64,000 nucleotides of DNA from contig NZ_CP017075.1 of assembly GCF_001742225.1 (NCBI RefSeq), forward strand, positions 1,240,001-1,304,000. The letters run 5' to 3'. The DNA comes from Novosphingobium resinovorum (GTDB lineage: Bacteria > Pseudomonadota > Alphaproteobacteria > Sphingomonadales > Sphingomonadaceae). The notes under the pieces are model-generated. The model saw only the letters and a list, made by a program, of their open reading frames with translations. It had not been told where the DNA came from and searched no databases. Below, one piece after another: positions 44,596 to 56,600 of this stretch. A program made the position numbers and the translations under genes. Positions within the stretch are counted from its first letter, which is position 1, and each line of letters starts with the position of its first letter.

Positions 44596-46512
44596 TCAGA
44601 AATCCATCCCGAACACGCGCTTGTCAGCAGGCGCGCCGTGAAGCTCCAAGCGTTGCCAGGGTTCCTTCTGGAATGCCTCCGGTGGTGCTGTCGTGGTGGT
44701 GACGATGTATTGGAAGAGGGGAGTTCCGCCGATCCCTTCCAGTTTCTGGCTCATCGTGAACAGCCTGTTGTAGATCGACAGGCCCAAGTCCGCTTCGCGC
44801 GGGCTATCATGGATGAGGAAGGCCGGAAGCTGGGTGCGCCCCTCGATTGTGAGAAGCAGCGCGGCAAGATCGAACGCGACGATCTTCAGAGAGTCCACAG
44901 CCGCTGTTGAGCGATCTCCCCCCATTTGAAAGCGGAGATTCAACTCGTTCTGCTCAAGGTCGATTTTACCGTTCGCCGTTTCCGGGATCAGGAATTTTAG
45001 GACCCCGTCGAACAGGAGCGAAAGGCGGTCTACGTTCTGCAGCGCTGCCGCGCGATGTTCTGACGCTGCATTTAGGTGTGTGCTCTGGAGCTGGAGCAAT
45101 TGTTCAATGGCATTAGTGCTGGTTTTCAGCTCGCCCAAGTGGGTAGCGTAGCGCGTGCTCATGGTGATGTCGCCCTTGGCCGCAGACAGGCGCCTCGATT
45201 GGTCGACCAGCGCCCTCTCCAGCGCTATGACAGCCTCGGCAAGCGGCTTAGCCGCCTGTTGGGCGGCAGCAATCTGGTACTTCACCGCTGAGATATTTGC
45301 TTCCAAAGCCCCTATGTCGCCTGCGATCTCAGCGATTTTGCCGATCAGGTCATCTCTTTCCTGTTCCCGCTCCCGGACAAAATCCAAGGCTTTCTGGTCC
45401 ATCCGCGTGCCGCACGTCTTGCAGACTGGGTTTTGAGCATCGCAGACGTGGGTGTGGGCTTTCGCAGAATTGTTATCGATGGTCTTCCGCAGTTCCGTCT
45501 TGGTAGCGAGATCTGCGTTTAAGCCAGCTAACTGGTTCCCGAGCTGGGTCAGCGCCCTTTCAGCTCCATCCTTGTCTTCCCGAGCTTTGGTGAGCCTCTC
45601 ATAGAGTTGTGGATCTGCTGCGGCCTCTGCTTGCGCAACGGCCTCGCTCGCTTGGGCTTTCCAAAAATCGGCCTGCGCGTCCGATGCGCCAAATTTCTGG
45701 GATAGGTCCGCCTGCATATCCTCGACGAGATGCTGCAAACGTCGGCGCTGCCGCCTTGTCTGTTCAATTTTGACGGAGCACTCTTCGGTTAAGCGTGAGG
45801 CCTCCATTTCACCCGCCGACAAGGCGTTGACGAGCAACCTGACAATCACAAGCCGATCCGCCTGCGACAATTGCCGCTGACGTGAAGCAGAGTGGGACTC
45901 GGTTTGTGCCGATCGCCATTCGAGTGCCGAAAGCAGACGGCACTCTTGGTCACGTGTCAGCCACGCCAGCGCGACTTCCCAGGCCTCTTCGACAGGGTTC
46001 GCCAAGGGCATGCGGCTCGCAGCCTCTGGCATGAACGCCTGGGTGATGGCATCGCGCAGTGCGCCAAGCCCGGTATGGGGCATTTCACCGCCAAATGCTG
46101 CCTCGAGCTCCTCGCCCTTCGCGCAATAGTGCCGGTTGTCGATACCAATTGGTCGGAGTACGACCCATGCCTCTCCATCCAGAACGACCTCGGCCCCGAC
46201 ATACCCGTCGGGTATTTTGTTGACCACCGCTTCCCGCAAAGCGTGCGAGCCAAAGCTGTTTTCGCCGAGGCAGTAGCGCAACAGGCGGCAAAAGGTGGTC
46301 TTTCCTCCGCCATGCCCCATCGCCTCGTTCTCATTACCTGAGTCTGGCGACCAGATGATGTTCAGCCCCGGTCTAAGCGTCACCTCCCGGATTGGGTCTC
46401 CCACGCCGCGCCAAATGACCAGGCGCCGCACCCAAAGCCGCGGGCCTGCTTGCCCAACTGCGGGTTGGACATCGTCGATCGAGATGGCGAGGAGATCAGG
46501 CTGCTGCGGCAA
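44596..46512 (-). CDS. SMC-like ABC-type ATPase with long coiled coil
   Basis: 638 aa from a TTG start inside the methylase gene end (AAGGGA lies before it). Walker A is GHGGGKTTFCRLLR (66-79); long helical coiled-coil arms run from about 215 to 500; a Cys cluster CDAQNPVCKTCG near 357-369 sits at the hinge, resembling a zinc hook; the Walker B region is LPAFLIHDSPREADL near 560-575. This architecture resembles the DUF2326/ABC-3C type ATPases of conflict systems. It may couple DNA sensing to the nucleases encoded downstream. Confidence 0.75.
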   Translation of the reverse strand: MPQQPDLLAISIDDVQPAVGQAGPRLWVRRLVIWRGVGDPIREVTLRPGLNIIWSPDSGNENEAMGHGGGKTTFCRLLRYCLGENSFGSHALREAVVNKIPDGYVGAEVVLDGEAWVVLRPIGIDNRHYCAKGEELEAAFGGEMPHTGLGALRDAITQAFMPEAASRMPLANPVEEAWEVALAWLTRDQECRLLSALEWRSAQTESHSASRQRQLSQADRLVIVRLLVNALSAGEMEASRLTEECSVKIEQTRRQRRRLQHLVEDMQADLSQKFGASDAQADFWKAQASEAVAQAEAAADPQLYERLTKAREDKDGAERALTQLGNQLAGLNADLATKTELRKTIDNNSAKAHTHVCDAQNPVCKTCGTRMDQKALDFVREREQERDDLIGKIAEIAGDIGALEANISAVKYQIAAAQQAAKPLAEAVIALERALVDQSRRLSAAKGDITMSTRYATHLGELKTSTNAIEQLLQLQSTHLNAASEHRAAALQNVDRLSLLFDGVLKFLIPETANGKIDLEQNELNLRFQMGGDRSTAAVDSLKIVAFDLAALLLTIEGRTQLPAFLIHDSPREADLGLSIYNRLFTMSQKLEGIGGTPLFQYIVTTTTAPPEAFQKEPWQRLELHGAPADKRVFGMDF

Positions 46513-49500
46513 TCCATTCCCTTTCTTCCTGCGGCAACGCCGCTACTGCGTTTTGGATTACGATACTGCGTATCGCATGAAGCACGAAGGCAGCGCGCCC
46601 ATCGGCCCAGGCTAGTGGGGCATAATGGTATATTTCAGCACCACGATCCCACATGCGGCTTTGCACGTTATAGTGGATCGACCGCTCAGCGCGCAGTTGA
46701 GCAACGGCATCATGGAAAGCCTGCGGCGTGGCCGCACTGAAGGCCGCGACGTTTGGAGTGGCTTGCAGGTTAACCTGATCGCCAACAAGCCGCCGCCACT
46801 GAGCCTGCATCTCTAGTGTCAAATGGTGCATCAACAGATGCGGCTTGGCTGCGAACAAGGCGGCCAGCCACACATCGAGCGGCGCTACCGGGCCGACTGT
46901 CTTCTTCATGATGGCCGCGAAGATATGCCGGACATCAATTGCCGCGTCGACACGGTGATCCCATGCCCTGTCGGCCACGGAGCTGACATCCGGGGCAGCA
47001 GAGGCCAGCTTGTCATAAGCGGCGAGGACGAGGCGTTGGGTGCGGTATTCGCCGTATTTCCTGATCTCGTTATTTTGCAGGACGCGGAAGGTTTCGCTGG
47101 GGTAGTTAGGCCCCATAACGTCCTTGGGGGCGAGCACATAGCGCAGTTCGTCGCGCGTCAGGCCATAGGCGAGCGCGTACCAAGCATCGAGTTCGGCGCG
47201 CAACTGGCCGCGCCGGTCGTCGTCCCACGCGAAAGGTGGGGCGTCATACCCCAAATCGCGGGCGAAGGAAGCCATAGAGTGGCTGGTATAGGTCAGTTCC
47301 AGCACGCGCGGGACGATGAAGGCGAGGTCCTCCATGGAGTACGCCGATGGGGGGAGGACAGGAAATTGTTGAAGTGTATATTTCCTAATATGGGAGCCAC
47401 CAACTTTTTGCTGTGCGCAGAAATCTACCACGAGTGAATTTAGCGCAGAGCAAAGTAAAATTGCCTCTTTCGCACCATTTTCAACAAGAATCAGGCTAAA
47501 TGTATCGTCTGCAGCAGCCGCAGGAGCAATACATGAAACCACAGTTCTTTCGTTAGTTGAGCTTGTAATATCACGCCATCCTGCGAACCATCCACGACCC
47601 CAATTTCTTAACGCATAACGCGCCTTCAAATCCGATCTTTTCACGTACTTGTCCGACGATATTTGGAAACTTGGATCCTCCAGTTCCTGTTCCGTCAGCT
47701 CTCTAAACTCCTGCAGGGATTGGTCAAAAGTTGCAGCTCGGTGGTTGAAGTGCCATACCATTGAGCCCCTATAAACAGGCACACGATCTTCCTCTCTCGC
47801 AATAGAACCTGCCTCGAAAATTATTTGATCTTTTGAATTTGATCCAGAAAAGAAGTTCTGAACCAGCTGAGCCTTGATCGAAGATAATCTTGTTTCTTCT
47901 TCAAAAAGGACAGGCACACGATCGTATATTTTTGCAGTCAACTGCGCATCATGCAGAGTACGAAATATAGGAGCAGTTTTGGTGTTAGGGTTAATTCGCT
48001 CTATTTGATCAGGAGACAGCGTGAAGCGCCGTTCTGTATGTTCAAGATGATCTACTTGTCGAGCGAAGAACACAAATTCTGACGGCGTTGGCGAAGCTTC
48101 TCGATAAGCCAAAAGACAAAACTTCGTTGCATGGTGAACGCCAGGGAAAATCATTTCCTCATTCTCAAATGAAAATAGCGCCTTAAGGCGCTGAGAGCTG
48201 ACCAAATGACTGAAGAATGGCGCAGTGGTAGCATCAGTGGCGATACCAGTGGGCACAATCAGCCCAGCTTGCCCACTGCGTCGGGTCAGATTGAGGAAAT
48301 GCTCGGCAAAAAGAGAGTACGTATTTATCTTTCCTCTGGCCGTGAAATTAAACCTCCCAGAAGCGCGAGAAAATTCATTAACAGCGTCAAATACTCTTTT
48401 ATCGGTTACGAATTTAGCAAAAACATCTGGCTGTTCTGATTCAAGAGAGGCTATAGCACGCTTACGCTTTATGCCCTTCATAATCGCAATTTCTGGAATG
48501 CGAGATGAAAAATACTCTCCTTCACTAAGCTGAACGACTTCCCACGGTGGATTGCCCAGCACAACGTCAAACCCACCTCGGGCAATGATCACCTCGGGGA
48601 AAGCCAAAGGCCAATGAAAAGCGCGGGCAAATTCCGCCGCATTGACCGCCGCTCCCTCAAGCGGACAATAGATATTGCCACCGCCCATGCGCGTGCGCAG
48701 ATGGCCAGTGGTGGGGATCATTGCGTTGCCACTGCTGATGGGAACACCGCCAGTCTTGGGCAGCAGGAAGGCTGCAACGTAGAGGTCGCAAGCCACCTTG
48801 GTGGCATAGCGCTGCGGATCGTTAGCCCAAGCCAGAAACTTCTCCCGCTTGGCCTTGATCTGGGCAACGGTATCTTCCGGCAGGTGGCGCAAATCGTCCA
48901 TCTGTGCAGCCAATCTGGCCGGCGGGAGCCCCCCGCCCCCAAGGCCGAAATCGAACATGCCTTGTCCGACTTTTTCCGCCTTGTTGCGCTTAGTAAAATG
49001 CTTGGCGGTCTCTTTGTCATCGCCGGTCAGCGGGTTGTAGGCGTCGTCTGGAATGCCCTCTTCCAGCGCTGCAAGGTCGAACACGCCAAGCAGGCTATCG
49101 CCGCACTGCAGATTGGCATCGAGGAAGCCCAGCGGCTTGCCCGGCTCCACCGTCTCGATCCAGAGCGCCACCTTGGCGAGTTCCACCGCCATAGGGTTGC
49201 GGTCGACGCCGTGGATGCAGTTGCGCACCGCATCGCGCATGGCGGCGTTGTAATCCGGCGCATCGGGATTGCGCAGCTGGGCCACGCGGTTTGCTACCCG
49301 ACGCGCTGCGCCCAGCAGGAAGTGGCCCGATCCACAGGCGGGATCGATGATGTTAAGATCAAGGATGGCATCAACGCCGCCCTCGGCCTCAGCGCGGTCG
49401 AGCACAGGATCGAGTGCGCTGTCGAGCAGGCACTGCACCAGACTATCGGGCGTGTAATAGCTGCCAGACGTCTTGCGTGCGTTGCCGCGGGCCTCAGCGC

Positions 49501-50863
49501 CACCGGCGAAGCTGAAGGTGTGGCCCTCATCCTCGCGCATCGGCACGAGTTCGAGCAGGCCTTCGTAGACGCTGCCCAGTTCCTCGGTCGCCATGTCGCG
49601 CCAGTTGATGCGTACGCGACGGCTGTCGTCGATCAGCCAAGCCAGCTTGTAGGCTGCGGTCAGGAAAGCGCGGTTGGGGATTTGCACGGTATCGAGATCG
49701 GGCGTTAGGCCTTGATCGAAAAGCCCGCCCAATGCAGGCAAGCCGAGCCGCGGTTCGCCCTGGACCAGAGCACGGAACACAACCTTGGCTCCTTCCCACG
49801 CGTCATGATGGTGATCGTGGGCATGGCGTTTGACCGACCGATCGCGCAAATGGGCAAAGCCGTAGTTGGCCGCATAAAGGTCGCGCGTTGCCTTTGGCGT
49901 GGCGGACGGATGCAGCAAGTCGCGGTCTTCTGCCACCGCGAGGAAAATCATCCGATAGATGACGCGCAGCATCTGCTCGAACAGGTGTGGTAAGGGCAGA
50001 TCGTTGCTGTCGAGCCTGGCGCGGACGGCCGGGTTGGCGTCGAGAAGGCCTTGGCCCAACACCAGCAAGGCGTCCTCCACGTTGACACGCAGGCGATCAC
50101 GTGCGGCCGTGCCAGCGCGCATACCGGCCTCGCGCCAGCGTTCTAGCGAGCTGTCGCTTTGTGCTGCCCCTTCCGCGCCAAAGCGTGACGCGTGGATCAG
50201 CAGCCACAGCGCCGTGAAATCGGCGAACATGTCGTCGCGAAAGATGTTTGCAAGGTCGACCTCGATCCATGCCGGGCGGGTCAGGCTGGCGTTGTCGCGC
50301 ATCAGGCGCAAGCGGTCGCCCGCGAATACCAGGCCCCACAGGGCAGCATCGTTGGCATTGAGCCAATCTTGCAGAAGCACAGTGGGTGACCGGCGATGGA
50401 TGCGCCCGCTTTCGTCATCGCCAAATTCCGGCAGCGCGCGGGCGAAGCCATCACCCGGCACACCTTTGACTAGCGGCGCGGGAGGCGCGACCACGATGGG
50501 CACACGACCGTCCTTGGCTTCCCAGGCGATGGTGAAGCGGCGATCCTCGCGATGGTGAACGTGCGGGCCGGTCAGGGCAAAGCCAAAAGCCTGCTCCAGC
50601 AAGCCTTTGGCGAAGGTTGCGGTCTGCGTCGTGGTGGGATCGGCAAGGCGATTGAACGTCTGCCAATGCGCCTGAGCAATGCGGAAATAGCGCGTGATTT
50701 CATCGCGCAGATTGGTGCCCTTGGGGCAGCCATAGTCGGCAGCCATTTTGGCGTCGGGCGCAGCGGAGGCGATGGCCTGCACCTGATCGGGGGAAATCAG
50801 GCCCCCTTCGATAGTGATGGCGGCAAGGCCCAGATCGGCGCTGCGTTTGGCGGCGCGAGACAT
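46496..50863 (-). CDS. Large N6-adenine methylase-like protein (DrmMI/Eco57I-like)
   Basis: 1455 aa. SAM-binding motif [21 protein letters not shown] (about 506-525), then [20 protein letters not shown], and the catalytic NPPW in [13 protein letters not shown] near 770. The N-terminal 400 residues are helical and C-terminal parts fit a target recognition region. Size and motif order fit the Eco57I/PglX class and the DrmMI component of class 1 DISARM, which marks self DNA. ATG overlaps the SNF2 gene stop (TGATG). No PD-(D/E)XK nuclease motif was recognised. Confidence 0.85.
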   Translation of the reverse strand: MSRAAKRSADLGLAAITIEGGLISPDQVQAIASAAPDAKMAADYGCPKGTNLRDEITRYFRIAQAHWQTFNRLADPTTTQTATFAKGLLEQAFGFALTGPHVHHREDRRFTIAWEAKDGRVPIVVAPPAPLVKGVPGDGFARALPEFGDDESGRIHRRSPTVLLQDWLNANDAALWGLVFAGDRLRLMRDNASLTRPAWIEVDLANIFRDDMFADFTALWLLIHASRFGAEGAAQSDSSLERWREAGMRAGTAARDRLRVNVEDALLVLGQGLLDANPAVRARLDSNDLPLPHLFEQMLRVIYRMIFLAVAEDRDLLHPSATPKATRDLYAANYGFAHLRDRSVKRHAHDHHHDAWEGAKVVFRALVQGEPRLGLPALGGLFDQGLTPDLDTVQIPNRAFLTAAYKLAWLIDDSRRVRINWRDMATEELGSVYEGLLELVPMREDEGHTFSFAGGAEARGNARKTSGSYYTPDSLVQCLLDSALDPVLDRAEAEGGVDAILDLNIIDPACGSGHFLLGAARRVANRVAQLRNPDAPDYNAAMRDAVRNCIHGVDRNPMAVELAKVALWIETVEPGKPLGFLDANLQCGDSLLGVFDLAALEEGIPDDAYNPLTGDDKETAKHFTKRNKAEKVGQGMFDFGLGGGGLPPARLAAQMDDLRHLPEDTVAQIKAKREKFLAWANDPQRYATKVACDLYVAAFLLPKTGGVPISSGNAMIPTTGHLRTRMGGGNIYCPLEGAAVNAAEFARAFHWPLAFPEVIIARGGFDVVLGNPPWEVVQLSEGEYFSSRIPEIAIMKGIKRKRAIASLESEQPDVFAKFVTDKRVFDAVNEFSRASGRFNFTARGKINTYSLFAEHFLNLTRRSGQAGLIVPTGIATDATTAPFFSHLVSSQRLKALFSFENEEMIFPGVHHATKFCLLAYREASPTPSEFVFFARQVDHLEHTERRFTLSPDQIERINPNTKTAPIFRTLHDAQLTAKIYDRVPVLFEEETRLSSIKAQLVQNFFSGSNSKDQIIFEAGSIAREEDRVPVYRGSMVWHFNHRAATFDQSLQEFRELTEQELEDPSFQISSDKYVKRSDLKARYALRNWGRGWFAGWRDITSSTNERTVVSCIAPAAAADDTFSLILVENGAKEAILLCSALNSLVVDFCAQQKVGGSHIRKYTLQQFPVLPPSAYSMEDLAFIVPRVLELTYTSHSMASFARDLGYDAPPFAWDDDRRGQLRAELDAWYALAYGLTRDELRYVLAPKDVMGPNYPSETFRVLQNNEIRKYGEYRTQRLVLAAYDKLASAAPDVSSVADRAWDHRVDAAIDVRHIFAAIMKKTVGPVAPLDVWLAALFAAKPHLLMHHLTLEMQAQWRRLVGDQVNLQATPNVAAFSAATPQAFHDAVAQLRAERSIHYNVQSRMWDRGAEIYHYAPLAWADGRAAFVLHAIRSIVIQNAVAALPQEEREWIAAAA

Positions 50864-53652
50864 CAGTTCAACTCCGGAAGCAAGACATAGAGGCCGATAA
50901 TGTCGGCCGGAAGGACCGGGCTGACCTTTACCGTCGCACCACCGCCCGCCGCCTCGGTCAGGCGGATATGATCGTATGACAGAGTCTCGGCGCGGGTTTG
51001 CGCAAAGGCTTCGATCGCACTGGTGTAACTGGGCAATCGGCTGTGAGCATTGTCGATCTGGCGCAGCCTTGCGTCGGTATCGATGTCGCTGGATGCGGCT
51101 TGTTCCAGCAAGGCCAGCGCTTGATCGGCGAAGGCTATGGGCTCCGTACCCAGTCCGGCAAAGGCAACGGCGGTGGCTTCTTCAGCCAGCAGCAGGCGGT
51201 TGGTGCGTCCGCTGGTCACAAGCTGGTAGCGCAGCCGCAGCAAAAGTAGCGTCGTCATCTGGGCAACGGCGCGGGTGCGCCAGACACCCGCACGGCCAAG
51301 GGCCTTGCCTTCGGCGGCTTGCGGGTCGAGCGCGCCTTCGGCCAGCGTTTCGGCCATAATCGCGACTGCGGGATGAACCCGGCCGACATGGGTGACACCG
51401 GGGTTTGGATCATCGAGAAAGCTGATCCGGCGCGTGCCTTTGAGACCGCGCTGCCCCAACCTGTCGCGCATCGCATCGGGCAGGAAATCGATATGCAAAC
51501 GCGCATGATCGGCCAGCTTTTCCAGGGGCGCGCCGAGGCGCTGAAGGGCGCGCTCGGTAAACCGGGCGACTTCGGTGGGGCCTCCATTCAGTGCGCGCAT
51601 CTTGTTCCATTCGGGCAGGACTTCGTCCGGCTTCAGTGCGCCTTGGGCATAGCGCGACCGGCTTGCCTTTGCGTTTTCGGCGGTGTCGCGCCATTGCCGT
51701 TCAAAGCGCTGGGCAGCGGGGCCGAAATCGAATGTGAGCTGGCTTTTGGCATTACCGCCCCGGCGCAGCATCACGGCCTGCATCAAGGCGGACGTCACGC
51801 TTTCCTGATCTTCGGGCATTGGCACTGCCACGCCTGTTGCTTTGCGGATTTCGTCGGCCTTGCGCAGGATTACATCGAGCACCGCACCATCGATGGCGCT
51901 GTTTTCGCCATACATCATCAAGGAGCGAACGATTGGCGCCTGTTGTCCAAAGCGATCGACACGACCTTCACGTTGCTGATGTCGGGTTGGATTCCAGCTC
52001 AGATCGTAATGAATGACCGTGTCGAACAAGCTTTGCAGGTTGATGCCCTCAGACAGGCAGTCGGTGGCTACGAGTATGCGATTGTTGGAAACGTCGAGCG
52101 CTTCGACCCGATTGCGGCGCTCATCGGGGGCAAGGGCGCCGGTGACCACTGCCAGGGCCGCCTTGGGGAATTCTACGCGCAGCACTTCACCCAAAGCCTC
52201 GGCCGTGGCGATGAAGCGGCAGAAGATGACCGGCTTGGCGCCGGCCTGCATCAAAGGGCGCAATTCGGCCAGTAGTTGTTTCAACTTAGGGTCCTGTGCG
52301 GTGCGCGATGCGAGCGATTGTGCCCGTTCGATCAGCGCGCGCAATGCGGCGGTTTCTTCGCTGTCTTCAATAGCGGTGGCGGGTTCGATATCGCTTTCGA
52401 TGAGCATGCCATCTTCGGCATCGAAAACGACCGGCTCGATGGCGCCTTCTTCGGCCATGCCGCTCAGTCGATTGCTCAGGGCGCTGACAGCCGCAGCGGG
52501 AGACGACCCGACACAGCGCATCAGGGCCAACGTGCCCCAGAATGCCAGGCGGCGATACCGTTGATCCGTGCCTGCTCGCTCGGTGACGGTGAAGCAGTAA
52601 TCAAGCACTTCTTCCTGAAATGATGCAAAATCACCGTTGAGCGTGAATGGCGATTCCTTGGTTTCATGTTTAGCAAAGGCGCGCCGCTCGTCCCAGCCAT
52701 CCTGAATATCTGGTCGGCGGCGCTGAATGAGATGCTGCGCCAGGCGGCGCGCATAACGCTCCCGGGCATTGGCATCGCCTCCATTCGGGCCACCCGCCAG
52801 TTCTTTATGCACCAAGCCAAGCAAGCGGTCATAGGCGACCACGTCGCCACTGTGCGGCGTGGCCGTCAGCAGCAGCAGATGGCGTTCAGGATCGGTGGCG
52901 ATCCTCTCGAGCAAGTCATAGCGCTGGTGCTTGCCGCGTTCGTTGCCGACACAGCTATGGGCTTCATCGACGATGACAAATGGCGGGCAGGCTCGTGCGA
53001 ATTCGTCGCGACGGCTGTCGGCCTTTATGTAATCGAGGCTCACGACCGTAAACGGATAGGCATCGAACAGGCTTTGCGACGTGGGAAGGCCGCGTTCCAG
53101 GCCTCTGGCCTTGGCCGCGGTCACTGCGACGGCATCGATATCGAATTTTTCGGCCAGCTCGGTGACCCATTGATCGACGAGATGCGGCGGGCAAAGCACG
53201 GCAAAACGATCGACCAGCCCGCGATCGAGCCATTCGCGCAGGATCATGCCGGATTCGATGGTCTTGCCGATACCGACGTCGTCCGCGATCAGCAGGCGCG
53301 CCACATGCAGCTTGAGCGCCATCATCAACGGGACGAGCTGATAGGCACGCGGTTCGACACCCAGATGGGCGGCACTGCGAAATGGGCCTGCGCCGCGCCG
53401 GAGTGACAAACGCAGCGCGTCTGCCAGCAATTGCGCACCATCCTGCGTATCGAGCCGGTCTGCGGTAGGGGCCGCGAAGCTGGCTGGCTCTACGGGCGAC
53501 GATTCGAGCTCGGGAATGATGATCTGGGCATCGTCGTCGCTGCCCGAAAGGGGGCGCACATTGAGCATTCCCTCACCCGGCGAGGGCAGGACAATCCATT
53601 CGCGCCCGCGCGCACGCACCATATCGCCGGGGGCAAAAACAACCGCGTTCAT
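50863..53652 (-). CDS. SNF2-family helicase-like ATPase (DrmD-like)
   Basis: 929 aa. SF2 motifs: LIADDVGIGKTIESG (Walker A 127-131), PPFVIVDEAHSCVG (DEAH 229-232), LLLTATPHSGD (about 261-270), then a helicase C domain with VATDCLSEGINLQ and HQQREGRVDRFGQQ (arginine finger region). The arrangement fits the DrmD type of DISARM. SNF2 ATPases track along DNA. The start overlaps the helicase stop (TAATG). Confidence 0.85.
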   Translation of the reverse strand: MNAVVFAPGDMVRARGREWIVLPSPGEGMLNVRPLSGSDDDAQIIIPELESSPVEPASFAAPTADRLDTQDGAQLLADALRLSLRRGAGPFRSAAHLGVEPRAYQLVPLMMALKLHVARLLIADDVGIGKTIESGMILREWLDRGLVDRFAVLCPPHLVDQWVTELAEKFDIDAVAVTAAKARGLERGLPTSQSLFDAYPFTVVSLDYIKADSRRDEFARACPPFVIVDEAHSCVGNERGKHQRYDLLERIATDPERHLLLLTATPHSGDVVAYDRLLGLVHKELAGGPNGGDANARERYARRLAQHLIQRRRPDIQDGWDERRAFAKHETKESPFTLNGDFASFQEEVLDYCFTVTERAGTDQRYRRLAFWGTLALMRCVGSSPAAAVSALSNRLSGMAEEGAIEPVVFDAEDGMLIESDIEPATAIEDSEETAALRALIERAQSLASRTAQDPKLKQLLAELRPLMQAGAKPVIFCRFIATAEALGEVLRVEFPKAALAVVTGALAPDERRNRVEALDVSNNRILVATDCLSEGINLQSLFDTVIHYDLSWNPTRHQQREGRVDRFGQQAPIVRSLMMYGENSAIDGAVLDVILRKADEIRKATGVAVPMPEDQESVTSALMQAVMLRRGGNAKSQLTFDFGPAAQRFERQWRDTAENAKASRSRYAQGALKPDEVLPEWNKMRALNGGPTEVARFTERALQRLGAPLEKLADHARLHIDFLPDAMRDRLGQRGLKGTRRISFLDDPNPGVTHVGRVHPAVAIMAETLAEGALDPQAAEGKALGRAGVWRTRAVAQMTTLLLLRLRYQLVTSGRTNRLLLAEEATAVAFAGLGTEPIAFADQALALLEQAASSDIDTDARLRQIDNAHSRLPSYTSAIEAFAQTRAETLSYDHIRLTEAAGGGATVKVSPVLPADIIGLYVLLPELN

Positions 53653-56600
53653 TATGATACTCCAAGGGCGGTGCGCAAAGCGGCCGGAGCTTCATCGCCC
53701 GGCGAAGCGAGCAGATCGATCACATCGAGAATTCCAAGCGATGCCGCTTCGGCCTTGATCTCGTCTGAAGCGCCGCCGGGAACGGCGAGGACGTCCTTGG
53801 CAGACCAATAGAGCGAGAATTCGCCCTGTGACAGCCGCAGCGTGGTGGGCTTTGGGAATCCCCAGCGCAGAACGGCGTGCAGCCAAGGATCGCCGCCACT
53901 GTCGGCAGCGATGTCACCGACAGTGGCATGGGTAAGCGCGCGCAAGAAGCCGAGCATACCAGGATGGCGACGGTCGATCATCTCGTGGTCGGGCTGGTTG
54001 AAGTACGAGAGGATGCAGCGATAGCAGCCTGCCACGCAAGCATCTTCAGTAGAATGTAGCTCTTCGTCGTCGAACGGGGGCTGATAATGCATCAGCTTGA
54101 GGGCTTCGGCGGCCACTTCGGCGACCTTGGCAGGGTCGGCAATCAGGCGGTTGAGAACGCCTGCGCCACCCTCGGTCGCTTCGTATAGCAAAATGGCGTT
54201 GCGCAAATCACGGTTAGGCAGTGGTTCGCCCAGGATTTCGCCCTCTTCCAGTTCAAAAACGAGCTGGATGCCCCGGATCAGCGCATGCTGGAGCGTCGCC
54301 ATATCCTCGACACTTAAGGGGGCGCGGAATTGCAGGAGCATCGCGTTCTTATGGTCTTCGACAATCGGTACGATGCGTTGTGGCTTGGCCTGGGTGGGGT
54401 CGCCCATGCCTTCATCATCATCGCCATTTGATGGATCGGCCAACCATCGGCCGGTATTGGGATCGATGAAAAAGCCGAAGATCGATTTGGATTTGCGGCG
54501 GCGCAAACCCTTGTTGATCCGAGACAGTTTGGTGGCCGCGCCATAGTCGAGCCGCAGCAGCTCCTGCCCATCGGCAACGAGCAGGCAGGAGCGGATGTCA
54601 GGCTCGCCGGCCTGCATAGGCCATTGAAATACCGTCTGGATCTCAAAGCCGCGGCGCTGCCGGTCTTCGTCGTTGGCGGTGATGCGCTCTGCCGGCGCGG
54701 TCTCTACGTTGTCGATGCGTAGCACCGTATCCAAACGCTCGGCGCCACCCAGGGATGTATCGCAGGCGTGGCAGCGTTCCTGCAATTTGTCGGTATGAGC
54801 CGCACCGCATTGCGGGCAGAGGATCAGCTTCGATGTGGTCAGCTGATTGTTGTCGAGCCGATCGCGCGCGGGCAGCTTGGCCTTGGTCACACGGAAGGCC
54901 CGGCCTTCGTGGTAGATCATGCTGTTGGGGCCGAACTCGGCGATGGCCAGGAACCGGGGACGCTGCAGAACCGCGCTGCGTGTCGCCGGAATGAAGGCAT
55001 AGAGCGGCAGGCGGGGGAAGTTGTAGCCCGGCAGGAAGCCTTCGGTGGCGAGATAGCGATAGGTGTAGAAGTCCGAGCCGTTGCTGGCGCGCCCGGTTTC
55101 AAGGATTTCGAGCTCGCGCGAAGCATTGCGGTAGCGGGTTGCCGCAGCGGTGCGTTCCCCAGTCTTCAGGCCGACCTTGTTCTGGATCGCGTGGGCGAAA
55201 TCCTGTTCGCGCCTTGCGCTGCTATGCAGATCACGCCAGCGGTTGAAGGCATGGCTGAATTCGGACAGCGCTTGCCGATCAACCTGATCAACGAAAGCAT
55301 CGACATCTGCGAGCCAGGGCGCGTTCTTGAGGTCGACAGCCGACAGCATCGAGCCAATCAAACGGCGCATGATCGGGCGGGCAGCGCCGCTTTGGGCAAC
55401 TGCTGCCAGTCCGGTCGCGATTTCCGGGGCAACCGGCTTATCGTCGCCGGCCATATCGAGGTTTTCCGGGATCGACGATTTGAGCGGGACAGTGGCAACG
55501 GCCAGCCATTCAGCATGAAGATGGCTGCGCAATAGATCCTGGTTGGCAAGATCCAACGCCGGTGGCCGAACCACACCCGCGACGAGCGCGGGCTGATCCT
55601 TGAAGTAATATTGATCATGCGGCGATTGCGACGCGCAATAGATGACCACCAGCGCGGCTTGCCCACTGCGGCCCGCACGACCAGCGCGCTGCGCATAGTT
55701 AGCAGGCGTTGGCGGCACATTGCGAAGGTAGACCGCGTTGAGCGCGCTGATATCTACCCCGAGTTCCATTGTCGGTGAGCAGAACATCGCAGGCAGGAAG
55801 GTGTCGGGCTCGCCCTCTTGCCGCATTGCTTCATGATTGTCGACAAGGCGCTTGCGGTCCGGACCTTCGTAACGAAAGCGGTCTTCGCGCCACGAACGGA
55901 CGTCCTGATCGACCTGCGCTGTGTGTTCGCGCGCCTCAAAGCTATAGGGCAGATCGCCGTTGTGCCCCAGCATATCCGCGACTTGCTCATACAGGCTGCG
56001 GAAGAATGGGTTTTGGCGCTTGCCGTCACGCCGGGCAGTTGCCTCGCGCAGGCGGATCGCGGTCGGGGCCATCCGCCAGGCTGGCGCTTCATATCCGACA
56101 TTGACCCGGCGAACGAATTGATGAGCCTCAGCCGCTTGAAGCAGCGTCTCGATCATCTCATCGTATTCTCTGGCCGGAACCTGCTCATTCCAGATGCGGG
56201 TGTGCCGCAGTTCCTTGCCAAGCTTGCTCTGACGACCTGCCCGCAGGATCAACGCAGCCTCTGTAGCCTTGATCGTACCGCTGCGAGGAGGCGTGATCAT
56301 CAGGAATCCGGCCTGCCTCAGACTCTTCTCCTCTTCGCGGTCAATTGCCCATGGCAAGCGGAGCCGATTGCGAGAGACTTCGGCAGACTGGCGGACCTTG
56401 CCCGGGTCGAGCGCATCGGTAGCAACGGCAAGGCCTTGGCGCATGTTGTCGAACAGTCGCTCAAACAACTGCCGCCTGATATCTGGCGACGCCTGCGCCA
56501 ACCGGTGGCATGAGCGGAATTCCTCGTCGTCATGAATCAGGTCATCGAGGCCTGGGAAATGCGCCTCGATCAGGCCAACCTCTTCAAGGTTGGGATTGGT

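Noticed and set aside
48614..49708. 364-aa plus-strand frame inside the methylase gene
   Set aside because: Antisense to the SAM-binding and NPPW region of a well-supported methylase.
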